This document shows, piece after piece, positions 22,130 through 33,469 of a stretch of DNA of 64,000 nucleotides. Made by a program: the position numbers and the translations under genes. Every line of letters starts with the position of its first letter. The stretch's first letter is position 1. This DNA comes from Diphasiastrum complanatum (lineage: Eukaryota; Streptophyta; Lycopodiopsida; Lycopodiales; Lycopodiaceae). The stretch is taken from positions 12,041,506 to 12,105,505 of the forward strand of contig CM055100.1 of assembly GCA_029204225.1 (NCBI GenBank), given 5' to 3'. The notes under the pieces are model-generated. The model saw only the letters and a list, made by a program, of their open reading frames with translations. It was not told the origin of the DNA and searched no databases.

Positions 22130-25100
22130 CCTCATGGTTTGGAAATTATCCTATGACATATTCTCATCCTCAGCCAGAGATTCTAGCCCAGGCCACTCGC
22201 ATTCTCATAGAGTTGTAGAGAGTCACCATATTACTATCTGTCAAAATGCGTAGATGACTCTGACCTATTTACCATGAAGAATAATATGTGTTGCTCTTGA
22301 AGCTTATCTTTTGACACATCATAATAACTTAAATGATCTCTACCACTGGACATGGCAGTATAGCATCACCAAGGACTATTTGACCTAGGGATCCAACCGC
22401 ATTGTTGTTGAGCTCTAATCAAGTCTTTTCTCTGTAGCAACATTGTTAGGCATATCCTCCGATACTTCTAGAATCCCAACCTCTCAAAATTTTGCCCTTC
22501 ATAGTGTCTCTAGGTACATATTCTCTGATGTCATGAGCTAGTAGTTTTGAATCTAGATGACAAACTATCCTATTGTCGTGGCTTGAGATTGATGTTGTTG
22601 TTTCTCGCATGCTATATGAATGACACTTGTCTTGTTTTATGACCTTGCATTCATGTTTCCATGGCCTGGAGCCATTTCACACTACTTTTGTAGGGAAAAT
22701 GCGTAGAAATATTATAAATCCTCTCTTTGTATGGCTACACCTTTTTTCCTTCTCGTACCATCCACTATGTTGTTTGTTGTTTGCCTATTTGTTTGTGCAA
22801 TGTCGTTTGATTTTAGTGTGTTTCTTTATATAGCATTATTATGGGTAGGATCACTTAATGTTTCTGCTCAAATCTTTACATTGAAGAACTAGCAAAAGTT
22901 GTTTGCCGCCAATGTTACTTCTTAAGCAGACGACTTCACCATCAATTTCATTGGGCCAAAAGCAATCTCAAGACGTCAACATCAACAAATCCTTCCACCA
23001 GTGAAGCTGACAAACAGACTACAACCATCCCCTAGAGGGGAAATCTAACTTCCCAACAAAGAAGGATCTCTCCACACCATCGACAGGCACAATGCCAGGG
23101 AAAGGGAAGAAGGGGTTGGGCCCACTATATTCAAGCCCAAGCCCTTTACAGAAGATCTTGCCACTACATCACCAAAAGCTACCACAATGCCAAAAGATGA
23201 AAATGCAACAACTCCAAAGCCTCAAGGGAAGACGTCAACTCTTGAAGATGACAAGAAGTGAAGCCACAAGGTGTACAGGGAGTAGAAAGATTGTTATCCG
23301 ACTTTGAGCTAAAGGACAAGCCAAGAAAAGGAGACTAGGGCAAGGAGGACAAAAGCTTCGAAGCATACATTAAGAATCCATATTGGTTGCCCAAAAGTCA
23401 AATAACAGTGGAAGACCCCTCTCGTAAGGAGCAATCAGCAAAGTTTCAAATAAGTATAGAGCCTTGGAGAGAGGACGGCTGGAAGAGATAGACCCATCAC
23501 AATATAGAAAGAGAAAGCAACTTGTCCAAGCGCTAAGGCCACAACCAACATGGAGAGAGCTATGCTTAATTATGTTTAATGGCCAAAAAAGCAAAAAATA
23601 TGCGGGTACACTCATAGGAATCAGCCAATCCAACAGTCAGAACTTGTGCACACAACTTATCTATTGGAGCTGAATAAAGTGATGCCCTCATTGGAGCTGA
23701 ATGTGAACCAGCCATTGCAAACGGAAGAAGATCACCTACCAATGGCAAGGCTATACTATAGAGGGACAATCAGATCGACAAAATATGCCTTGTTGATTGA
23801 GTCTTGGGAACAGAACAGACTCATTCAAAACATGACAAAGCACTTGGACCCATGCCTTATGACTGTAAAATAAGATGGCTAGCAGTCAAATCAATTGGGA
23901 GCCAACTAGAGAGAAAAAGGATGGATCTCAAGGATTAGAAAGAAAAGGAGCATTAAGAGACCTTGAAGATGGCGGGTCCATTAAAATGGAAGTAGTGGGT
24001 AGCAATTGTGCTTACAAAAGCAATTTTAGATCAACGCTTTTCCAGCTGAACAATCACCACTCCACCACCCAACAATAAGCATGGGTCACATCAGTTTGGA
24101 GGCATTCTCAATGCCAGTCAGAAATTATGTGCTTCCTCCTTACTAAGCTCATGCACATAAATGCAACACAGTCAACCAAGATCAGAAGTAGTCTATGATT
24201 TTCCTCCACAACGGATTCTCTATTGGACTACAAAAGATATCACAATCCACTGATCAACAAAACTTGCCCTATCTATCTTCAAGTTCTACAAGTATATTCA
24301 TTAGATAGGAGGGTGAACGAGTTCCTTCTCAGAGGTAAATTGTAAGAAGAACTCCCCAGAAGATTGAAATTCAAATGGAAATGATGTTCACAACGTTGTC
24401 ATTTGTACACATTTCTCTAGCTCACGCAAATGACTTCAACATTCAACCTGGATCTGAAATGGTCAAGGACTTTATTGCAAATATTTTACTAGACATTGGA
24501 AGGTCACAAAACTAAGATCCATCTTCCCAACAAGATGGAAAGGATCTCATCCCACCCATATCACCATAATAAGCAATTGGTTTTATGTAAGCGATACAAA
24601 ATCCATGCTTTTTCAATTGTACAACCACCACTGAAGCAAATAAAATATTGGAATCCGTGCCAACAATATGCAGAGGAATATCCACATCAGGCAATCAAGG
24701 GCCAAACAATTGTCAATTGTGAGGCGATATTTCAAATGCAAACAAAGGTTATTTCATTAGAGACATGCACTATGAGCAATGATTATCCTATGACAAAATT
24801 CAGAAGCAATACAATACACCTCACTATCCCTACCACGTTTCACCTCCTCCACCTTCTCGTACATAAATAAGCTTGAAGCCTTACCTTCTTCCATTCTCAC
24901 ACCCATGCTTCAAGTGTTCGGCATCACCAATGGAAGTGCTAAATGTGCTTTGATTTGATCATGTGGATTGCAAAGGGAAGTAGTTGGTTCTACAATAAAA
25001 TCTTCATCGATCCTGTAAATGCATCCACAACATAATTCAGAAGCCACACTCCAACAAGAAAACAAAATTTTCAAGGCAACCAACTCTCAAAGTGATGGTA

Positions 25101-25536
25101 CAGCAAAAAGGATGGTGCAATAGGTGATCTTAAAAGACCCCTGCCAACTATGTATTCCCAAGAATCACAGTAAAACACTTGCAGCACTTCAACCCAGTCC
25201 TTTCCCTTCTCTACCATTTCATTTCCCAATCATAATTCTTTCACTTCTCTACCATTTCATTTCCCAATCATAATCCTTTCACTTCCCTGCCATTCATCTC
25301 CCAATGTCAATATTGGCACCCTTGTTATTGCCTAAGATAATTTAGCTCGTGCAAACTATCTAATGGATAATCCAAGCAAGCAAATGAAAACGATCTCGAC
25401 AAACCAGCTCCAAGATTTTGCCAGTTTCACCGAGCTATTCAACACTTTTGGAAGCTTACCCTCAGGGCATTATACGCGACAACATCTAGCAAAGCGTGCA
25501 ACTACCTAAAAAGCTTGCCACACCTTATTGCGCCCT
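22130..25536. other. Decayed, mostly non-coding tract
   Basis: A plus-strand frame across 23240-24200 is coding-like but broken by many TAG and TGA codons. It has charged segments such as LLSDFELKDKPRKGD and PYWLPKSQITVEDPS, and I cannot assign it to a family. Remaining stretches (22130-23080 and 24200-25536) have only short frames, for example 24496-24870 on plus. A pair of near-identical CTTTCACTTC..TACCATTTCATTTCCCAATC runs lies at 25200-25290. Confidence 0.3.
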
Positions 25537-25577
25537 CATTGGCATGGGACCGCCAATGCTATAAACGAGGGGGATAA
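25537..25577 (+). other. Gypsy-like polypurine/LTR junction, copy 2
   Basis: The same CATTGGCATGGGACCGCCAA segment as at 22079, here followed by GAGGGGGATAA and then TGGTAGTCCC, the probable start of a 3' LTR. The shared segment contains the inverted repeat ATTGGC...GCCAAT. Confidence 0.5.
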
Positions 25578-27260
25578 TGGTAGTCCCAAGGAATCCCTTG
25601 TATTTAGTGGCGGCATAAGAAGAGTTATTGTGGCATGTGTTTTGTAAGTCCACAAGTAGTCTCAATTTTGTAAGCAATAATGCTTAGGAACCTTAGACTT
25701 AGACCCTTTTCCATTTGAGTTTAAGTATTACCAAAAAATATTTGTAATACTTTAAACTCAAAAATTTAAGTTTAGAAGTTCTAAGTTTATTTTGTTAAGT
25801 GAACTTCATACAAGAAGTCAATTCTTAGAATAGCTTAGCAATAAGCTTTGGGAGTATCCCATAAGCATCTTAGCATATGGGCCTACCACTCATTGTATAT
25901 ATAGAAGTGGATTTGGGAGCCTTAAGTAACACTTGTATAAGCCCAAGCTTTAATAAAACTAATCTATTCTTGCTTAACTTGTGTTCCCACTTGCGGATAG
26001 AATACTTGATAGTAGGGGCTCGAGCCCCACTAAGCTCCTCACTTGGTTTTATGTTATTGTGCTTGTTATTGTGGGATTATTTCTCTTATGCACTCATCTT
26101 TCAATTCCCTTGTGGGAGTTAGTTAGCATTACTTAGGGATACATTAGGAAATCACTAGTTGGGGAGCAGCCATAGTGGTCATTAGGGTTAGGTTATTTTA
26201 AGATACTCTCTAGTTGGGGGAAGCCTTAGAGAGCTAACCTAGGACATTCCTTAGTTGGGGGACTGCCTTAAGGAACTAGTTTAGGTCATCTTCTCTCTCT
26301 AGAAGGGTGAGTCTTAGAGATTTTGTTATGCAAGAGAACATAAGAATGGAGTGGATCAAACTCCTCCACCACTATACTTCAATGTCTTTTAGGAACTCTC
26401 TCTCCTCTAGTTGGGTAGACATAGTGGAAGAGGAACCCTAACCCTACTAGTTGGGAAGCCAGAGTAGGAAGGAATCCTAAAAGACAACAGTGTGAAATTG
26501 TAAAAGCCATCTATCTTGAGGTTTGGGGGTCCCCTTTCAAAATCATTGTACACTTGTAAATAAGTGGTTAGGCCAATTTTGAAAGTGGATTAGCTCGTGG
26601 TAGAGTAGGGCTAGTGACACTTGGCTTGATGCTAGAGAATGAGTAACATAGCACCTCTTGATCTCATTTGTCAATTTGGGCCAATCATATTGAGAGGTGC
26701 ACCAAAATGTTCCAATCATTGTAAGAGGTGTAATGTAGGAGGTCCAATCATTGTAAGAGGTGGTGATCTTAGATTTGCTTCATTTCCACACTCTTGGATC
26801 TCAAGCTATTATGAGTGGGAGTGAGGATGAGTTCATACTTAATTTTTGTAGCAAGATTGAGAGATAAGAAGCTCCAACACGTAGATTGTTTTTACATTCT
26901 CTCTCTACTCGAGAGCTTCATGTTGTATTTTCTCTCTACCGGAGAGCAAGACAAATCTATACTTAGTTTATTTTCATGGAAAGAGTCCTTTCATTATGTG
27001 TGATGGATGGTTGATGTCAGATGCTTGCCTTAGATTTTTGAGCTAGTATGCTTATATCTCAATATAGATTGATCTATGTGCAATCACACACATCTTAGGA
27101 GGTCATTTACATTGTTTGAGAAGTCCTCACACGTGTGAAAAGTACACAAGTGGAACACTTTGTATGTGCAATCTATAAGGTGTACATATCTTGAGAGTTC
27201 AATAAATTTGTGAGTTTGGTACTGTGTGGGTGCTCCTATAGGGCATACTAAGTTTTCACA
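25578..27260 (+). repeat. Probable 3' (or solo) LTR, about 1.68 kb
   Basis: It starts TGGTAG after a polypurine tract and can be closed at TTTTCACA (27260), just before a Copia RT fragment. Inside it are five (C)TAGTTGGG-type motifs (about 26155, 26211, 26252, 26408, 26448) and short repeats of CAATCATTGTAAGAGGTG (about 26714 and 26745). No protein frame longer than 81 codons occurs. Boundaries are inferred, not confirmed by a second LTR. Confidence 0.45.
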
Positions 27261-27273
27261 ATTTTAAGAAGAT

Positions 27274-28017
27274 TTAATCGAGTGCGCACACAATCCACGA
27301 GGTATATTTCTGAGTCTGCTTTTCTTTTAATGCAAAACCGACTACTGTCAAAGAGGCACTTAGCCAACCAGACTCCAATCTCTGGAGAGAAGCGATGGAC
27401 AGAGAGAGTATTCCTCTCTGACCAAAAAATAGACATGGTCATTAGTCACAAACCACTATTGGTAGCAATCTTATCGATTGCAAATGGGTCTTTAAGATCA
27501 AGTACAATGCCAATGGAGATATTGACCAAGCATTCATCAATTTGAGCTCTCCTATCGTATGTTGCTGCAACCAACCTCGAAGTACATCAACTCAATGTAC
27601 AAACAACTTATCTCAACAAAGTCATCGAAGAAGACATCTACATGCTATAGCCTGAAGATACGTTCTCGAAGGTATGAAGTATCATGTCTGTAGACTCCAT
27701 AAAGTACTTTATGACTTGAAACAATCAACAAGAGTTTGGTTCAGAGGATCAACACATTCCTCATCCAACACGGTTTTCAATCAAGCACTATCGATTCTAG
27801 TGTTTACTTCAAGTCAGTGCAGTATTTTTCAATTATCATCACCTTGTATCTTGACAATACAGTGTGTGAAGGATGCTAAACAGATGCTATCTTCCAAATT
27901 CGACATGATCGATCTGGACGAAGCTCACTAGTATATCGGTATTCAAATCCACAAAGACAGAGCGAGGTGGCTGATTTATATCACTCAACAAAGATATCTC
28001 CACAATACTCTTATCAG
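27274..28017 (+). pseudogene. Decayed Copia reverse transcriptase fragment
   Basis: Plus-strand blocks in shifting frames read DCKWVFKIKYNANGDI (about 27477-27530), YHVCRLHKVLYDLKQ near 27680 and LSSKFDMIDLDEAH-stop-YIGIQI near 27890. This is the RT core order of Copia (start of RT, leucine-rich LYGLKQ block, D-L-G-E block). Several stops and frameshifts make it non-functional. It is interrupted at 28017 by the next Copia element, and a remnant may resume after 30689. Confidence 0.8.
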
Positions 28018-28622
28018 TGTTGGATTAGTCTCCTTCCTACTAATCGACTAATCGGTTTTTAATCTTCATCCAACTGTTTATCCAGTTCTGTGGATTCTTT
28101 TGTGTTTTACACAATCTGCAGAATTACAAGTGTTTTTACACAGTCTGCAGAAATACACAGAGTTTGACAATAGTGTTGGAAATTTTCTCTCACTACAAAA
28201 CCCAACACTATTATCTTTTTGCTACACTCATTAAATCTAAAAGCGACATTGTCAAAAAATTTGAGTAAAAATGCAATGTCACGTTTTTCGCATTTTCTGC
28301 TTGTCAGGAATTTCGAGTAAAAATGCAGTGTCGCGTTTTTCGCATTTTTCACTTGTCAAGAATTGCGAGTCAAAATGCAATGTCGCATTTTTCGCATTTT
28401 TTCAAAGTGCCTCAAATGTTAAGGAAATGACTTTGGCGAAGTGTGGAGCTACCCCAATATTCAGGAAATGAGATTTTGCGTCACTGTCGCATTTCTCACA
28501 AAACTCTCATTTTTTTGCTTTCTCCCTGATGACAGTTACGTTCATTCCTATAGAGTGACAGTACATTCATTTATGTAGACAGACTATTTACGGCCAAATG
28601 TCACCGCTTATCAGCAAACAAC
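28018..28622 (+). repeat. Truncated 5' LTR
   Basis: Collinear with the first part of the 3' LTR (29478 onward) up to a shared CA(G/A)CAAACAACT, after which the right copy continues for about 650 more bases and this copy switches to gag sequence. Similarity is roughly 88%. It contains three 52-bp internal repeats. Confidence 0.85.
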
Positions 28623-28639
28623 TGAAATCATATTAACCA

Positions 28640-29468
28640 GTTTAAGAATCTCTTGCAATAGATGGTCGTTGTCGGATCAGTCATAGGCGATCAAGACACG
28701 ATTATGACATTGCTTTCAAGCCTACCCTCTACATATGAGAACTGGGTGATGATCATCACGACACATTCAGATTTAACTCTTACCAGAGTTATCACTATGT
28801 TGTTGCAAGAAGATAATCGAAGGAGTCAAGACACTTCGTCTACCTCTTCGTCTCATGCTTTATATGTCAACAAATGCTCGAAACGACAAAAACAGAAAAG
28901 CTCCAAGCAGTCTACATCGAATCGGAAACAGACTCAAAGTCAAGAACAATCATCGAATCCAAATTCGTCGAAGAAGAATATGTTTTGTAGGTATTGCAAA
29001 CGCAATAACCATGAGATCCAGGATTGCCGAATTCTCAAAGTGAAGAATGCAGCCAAGCAACATGATCAACAAGCAAATACAGTTACAGCATCTCCTGAAG
29101 TCGAAATGGATGAAGGCGCTTTTATGGTCAAAGATAAATACGCGAATTCGGATGATTCGTGGTTCCTAGATTCTGGAGCTACTCAACATATAACGAATTA
29201 CCGTGAGATTTTTCATGCTCCGACATTATTATTTTATGAAAGTGTCATTGCCTTGTCAGCCAACTCTAGATTTCATTCTAGGAGTAAGCACATTGAACTG
29301 AAGTATCATTATGTCAAAAGTAAAGTTCTCGACAAGAGGTCAGATTGCAATACTGTCGAACGCAAGATATGACAGCAAATATTTGTACTAAAGCATTAAG
29401 CTTTGATGCACACAGAAAGTTCTGTGCAGAACGAAGTTTAAAAGTCAAGGCATTCATGGATTCAAATT
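28640..29468 (+). pseudogene. Copia gag-protease fused to RNase H C-terminus by internal deletion
   Basis: The frame from about 28627 (HINQFKNLLQ, stop, then 28662-29372 open) reads the C-terminal half of gag, with SLPSTYENWVMII. It continues into the zinc knuckle CRYCKRNNHEIQDC (near 28987) and protease SWFLDSGATQHI (near 29158). After ...VIALSA near 29263 it jumps directly to FHSRSKHIELKYHYV, the C-terminal RNase H motif of Copia. Integrase and RT are therefore missing, about 3 kb by comparison with the element at 6702. The join keeps the reading frame open. Confidence 0.88.
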
Positions 29469-29477
29469 AAGGGGGAG
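29469..29477 (+). other. Polypurine tract
   Basis: AAGGGGGAG immediately before the 3' LTR start TGTTAG at 29478. Confidence 0.85.
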
Positions 29478-30684
29478 TGTTAGATTATTCTCCTTCTTAT
29501 TAATCGATTAATCGGTTTTTAATCTTCATCCAACTGTTTATCCAGTTCTTCGGATTCTCCCGTGTTTTATACAGTCTACAGAATTACAAGTGTTTTTACA
29601 CAGTCTGCAGAAATACACGGAGCTTGACAACAGTGTCTGGAATTTTCTCTCACTACAAAACCCGACACTATTGCCATTTTGCTACAATCAATTTTTTCTT
29701 AAAGCGACACTGTCAAAAACTTCGAGTAAAAATGCAATGTCGCATTTTTTGCCTGTCAAGAATTTGCATGTCAAGAATTGCGAGTAAAAATGCAGTGTTG
29801 CATTTTTCGCATTTTTTCAAAGTGCCTCAAATGTTAAGGAAATGACTTTGGCAAAGTGTGGGGCTACTCCAATATTCAGAAAATGAGACTTTGTGACACT
29901 GTCGCATTTCTCACAAAACTCTCATTTTTTTGCTTTCTCCTTGATGACAATTACGTTCATTTATGTAGAGTGACAGTCACGTTTATTTATGCAGACAGAT
30001 TTTTTATGGCCAAATGTCACTGCTTATCAACAAACAACTTCTGAGAAGAACTAGATGAATGCCAACAGACTCCAGCCAACTGGCAGCCGCATTTGACAAC
30101 CTAATTGCTTAGTATAAATAGTTGTTCATATTTCAACATCTTAACTCTCAAATCAAGTATTCAATAGTTAGCTCTCTCACAAGTTTGTGAGCTTGAACAC
30201 TCTTGAGCAATCTAGCTCGGTTCTTTAGAGTTGTTTAGAGATTGTTATTGCGCTTACTGCTTATCAGTAGTTGCGCTTAATTCAGACTTATATTTTAGCC
30301 GCTTAGAGATAGCTTAGAGTACGCGGCTTCGATCCGCAACTCGTTGTACTCATTTACACCTGTTTCGCTTTCATATTGAATCAATACTATTTTTTTATTG
30401 CGTTCAGCTTCGTCTCAGAATGTATGCATTTCCGTAATTCTTTGCGACTGATTATTTGTCTGATTATTAGTCACTGTAGTACTAATGATTTCAAAGTTAG
30501 TTACTATAAGATCGAACATGATTTCAATCACTAGTGTTTTGTTCGAAATCGATAGGCGTAGTCATGCATAGAGAAAGAGGAAGATAGATTATTCTACTGC
30601 GCATGATAAGTTTTCTTTCTTGTCGTTCGAATTCTTTTTATTCGAATCTTATTCGACCTATATTTTATACATCTCTTTTCAACA
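29478..30684 (+). repeat. 3' LTR (1207 bp)
   Basis: Bounded TGTTAG...TTCAACA, with TATA box TATAAATA at 30113-30120. The tail segment (GAATCAATACTATTT ... GATAGGCGTAG, 30377-30558) recurs at 63017-63225 and, inverted, in 46718-47995, so this LTR family is present several times in the window. Confidence 0.85.
30113..30120 (+). promoter_or_regulatory. LTR TATA box
   Basis: TATAAATA in the 3' LTR. The related inverted LTR has TATAAATAG at the equivalent place (complement of 47244-47252). Confidence 0.65.
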
Positions 30685-30689
30685 ATCAG

Positions 30690-31400
30690 ATATAATCTGA
30701 ACAGGCAAGAGAATGGCACCCGACTTGTCGGAGTATTCGACTTACCGAGGAAGCCCGACTAGGCCGACTCATTGGGGAGTCTGATTTGTCGACTCAACTG
30801 ACATATCAAGGAAACCTGACTTGTCCGACATATCGACTTATCGACTACTCCAACTTAACTAGCCACAACGGAAACTCGCACGAATCCAAATAGTCAAAGT
30901 CTTCTCATGCTCACTTCTTGTACTGTGCAACGACTTGGACAATGACAACAACAGCCACGACCTCCTCCAGACGGCACAACGACTCCACATCGTCTTTTTG
31001 TACACTCATCTGCACAAATGTAAATTGTATATAGATGACCATTGTAATCTAATTAAGTAAGTGGATCAATTATAGTGATTTACAGAGAGACAAACACTAT
31101 AGATGCTTTCATACATCGATTTTTTCCTTCAGACTGATTGTCAATAATAAGCTTAGCTTTTACATAGCGGATTTAGCTTCTTGAGCATGCGGTTTCGTCA
31201 ACTATTGTCTTGTGCTCATAGCATCAATTTGACTTAGATTTCTATACATTAATCTGAATCAATCACTATTTTTTATTGCATTTAGAGTTCTTGTAAAAAT
31301 TGTATGTTTAAGCTACTTCGTCTTCATGTCTTACTTTCTTACTACTTTGTCTGATTATCTATTCTTCGAACACAGTCTTTGCTAGGGTCAAATTTAGGGT
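30690..31400 (+). repeat. Related LTR-like remnant
   Basis: After the target duplication the sequence is rich in CGACTT/TCGAC motifs, then at 31250-31390 contains a CTGAATCAATCACTATTTTTTATTG segment and a GTCTGATTAT segment homologous to the tail of the 29478 LTR. It is probably the degraded 3' LTR of the older Copia whose RT lies at 27274. Confidence 0.4.
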
Positions 31401-31580
31401 TTGCGGTATTTTTATTAGAATTTTTATCAATGAGGCTTTGCAACGACCACTTTTTCCAAAGGCAAATTTTGTATGTCAATTCAATTCAACATTATATTCA
31501 AGCATATTCATTTCATTGTATGTGTTGATGGTAGTTGGTGATCGCTTATGATTTATTGCTTAAACGTTTTTTGCTTGTAG

Positions 31581-32290
31581 AATGGAGAGCTATATGGTTA
31601 CGACGGTGGGATAAGTTCCATCGGCCCATTCACGCAGTGGCTCACCTACTGCAACTTCTATGGCAAGTCACCTATCCAACTACATGACGAGGAGCTATCA
31701 ACTGATTGGATTCAGTACACTAGGTACAATAGCCAATTGGGAGCATTCTTGAGGGAGTTGGCGAAGGAGAGGGATAGCAAAGTTTGGGCAGTTATAATGT
31801 GGGTGATTTTTGAGGACCTCACACCAATTTTGATGGGGCTTGCATTTCGTGTCCTCTCACAAGTATCTACCATACACTCTCTTTTTTCATCGGTCTTTTT
31901 TTGTCTATGGTAGTGTTTTCAAAAAAATCTTTAACTTGATTATATTGTGCATATTGTTGCTTGATATCAACATGCGAGAGAAATTGGAGCATGTGGGCGC
32001 TTGTTCACACGAAAAAGCACAACAAGCTATCAGTGGAGTAGTGCGAGAGGTTGGTGTTTTGCAATACCAACAGCAATTTACTTCACCGCGTCAGGAGAAG
32101 TTCTCTTTCCATCTTGGAGATGAACCTAGATATTTGTGTGATGTTTTATGAGGATGGGACAGAGCTAGTTGTACATGAAGAAGATATCAAGCAAAGATTT
32201 ACGAGGATATTCAGCACAAGGGAGATGCTTATGGGATTTTTGAATGTGTTGGCTTTGTGAATGTACTGACCTTGTGTCCTTGATGTGTGG
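31581..32290 (+). pseudogene. Unrecognised two-exon gene remnant
   Basis: Exon 31581-31862 is open for 94 codons (NGELYGYDGGISS ... MGLAFRVLSQ) between an acceptor TTGCTTGTAG and a donor GTATCT. A second exon from 31981, in phase, reads KLEHVGACSHEKAQQ ... FHLGDEPRYLCDV. A one-base shift near 32137 moves the sense to FYEDGTELVVHEEDIKQRF up to 32260. The coherent charged/hydrophobic pattern and phased intron argue for a former protein. I do not recognise its family. The region 32290-32750 continues in broken frames. Confidence 0.4.
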
Positions 32291-33469
32291 GAGGATCAGC
32301 ATGCATGCCCATTAGATGATGGGCGGAGGCAGCAGCAACGGGCTTTGACTTCACACATTTTCCCTACCCATCGTGGGCCCCAAACATCGATCCAAATGCA
32401 GAGAGCCAAGCAGAGCTAGATGACAAGACGTTGGACTACTTGCTAGAGACCATGTTGAGCACAAAGGGAGTTTTTCATGGCAAGTCCACTCGCAATGTAC
32501 AAGCAAGGGCTATCCAACAGTAGGCCCAACCTAGTTGACTTGTATGTGCGAATAGATCAGGAGCCAGGAGCATGTGCCCCTAGTACATCTATCGCCACAC
32601 CGTACGTAGGTGTAGGGGCAAGGATAGGGGCAAACCTAGATGGCTAGGTGTCGAATCTAGCCAAGGCAAGAGTCATTTTGCCAAAGCTAAAAGTAAAGGC
32701 AGACATTAGAGAGAGTCCCATCTTAGCCTCAGATGATGTCTCACCCTAGAATTTGTTTTCACATTACTATTTTATCACAAATGCATTGTTTCTTTATGTA
32801 TCAGACGTACGACAAACGCAAAACTATTTTATTTTATAATTGTTTCTTTTACATTTATGCCTCATCCGTAAACCTTGTTCTCATTATATGATGGTTATGA
32901 TTTGGTTATGTTGCGTTTCATTTGTAATGTTTCATGGTTTTCAAATAATTTCATGATTTTGTTGATAATTTTATGGTACTGGGTCATATCCTAGTTTAAA
33001 TGAAAAAAAGACTTCCATAATTTTGGCAATTTAGCCAAGCACACTGGATTTTTTGAATTCAAAGATGACTTGGGAAAAATTCTCTATAGAAGGAAACGCA
33101 TTTGCATTTGACTTGTAGGTGCAAACAAATCCTTTGTTTGTTTGTAATTGTTTTCATTGATATGAATGTTGCTAAAGATAAGCTATCTCTAGCATTTACA
33201 ATACGGTGGCGTCTCCTGATTCTACTAAGTCTTAACTATGATAAAAAATGACACAGTAAGGGAACCATTACTGTTTGGCTAAGCACATAAATTAACCCCG
33301 TAAAATGTGAAGATCACTGTTTGGATATACATTGGTAGAATTATCAGCAGTGACAGGCAAGTTCTTTTGATAATCCTATTGTCGAATATGGCACAAATTA
33401 CTGTCGTCAATCAAAAGCTAAAATCTTCGTACTTGGGGCAGTTAACAGGCGGTCAAACAGTTTCTTAGT

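Larger units (their letters stand above)
28018..30684 (+). mobile_element. Internally deleted Copia element with ATCAG target duplication
   Basis: The left end TGTTGGATTAG follows ATCAG (28013-28017) and the right end TTTCAACA is followed by ATCAG (30685-30689). The internal region is only about 850 bp: a piece of gag, the protease and the last part of RNase H. The left LTR is cut short and fused straight to gag. It must have moved before the deletions or used proteins supplied by other copies. Confidence 0.85.
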
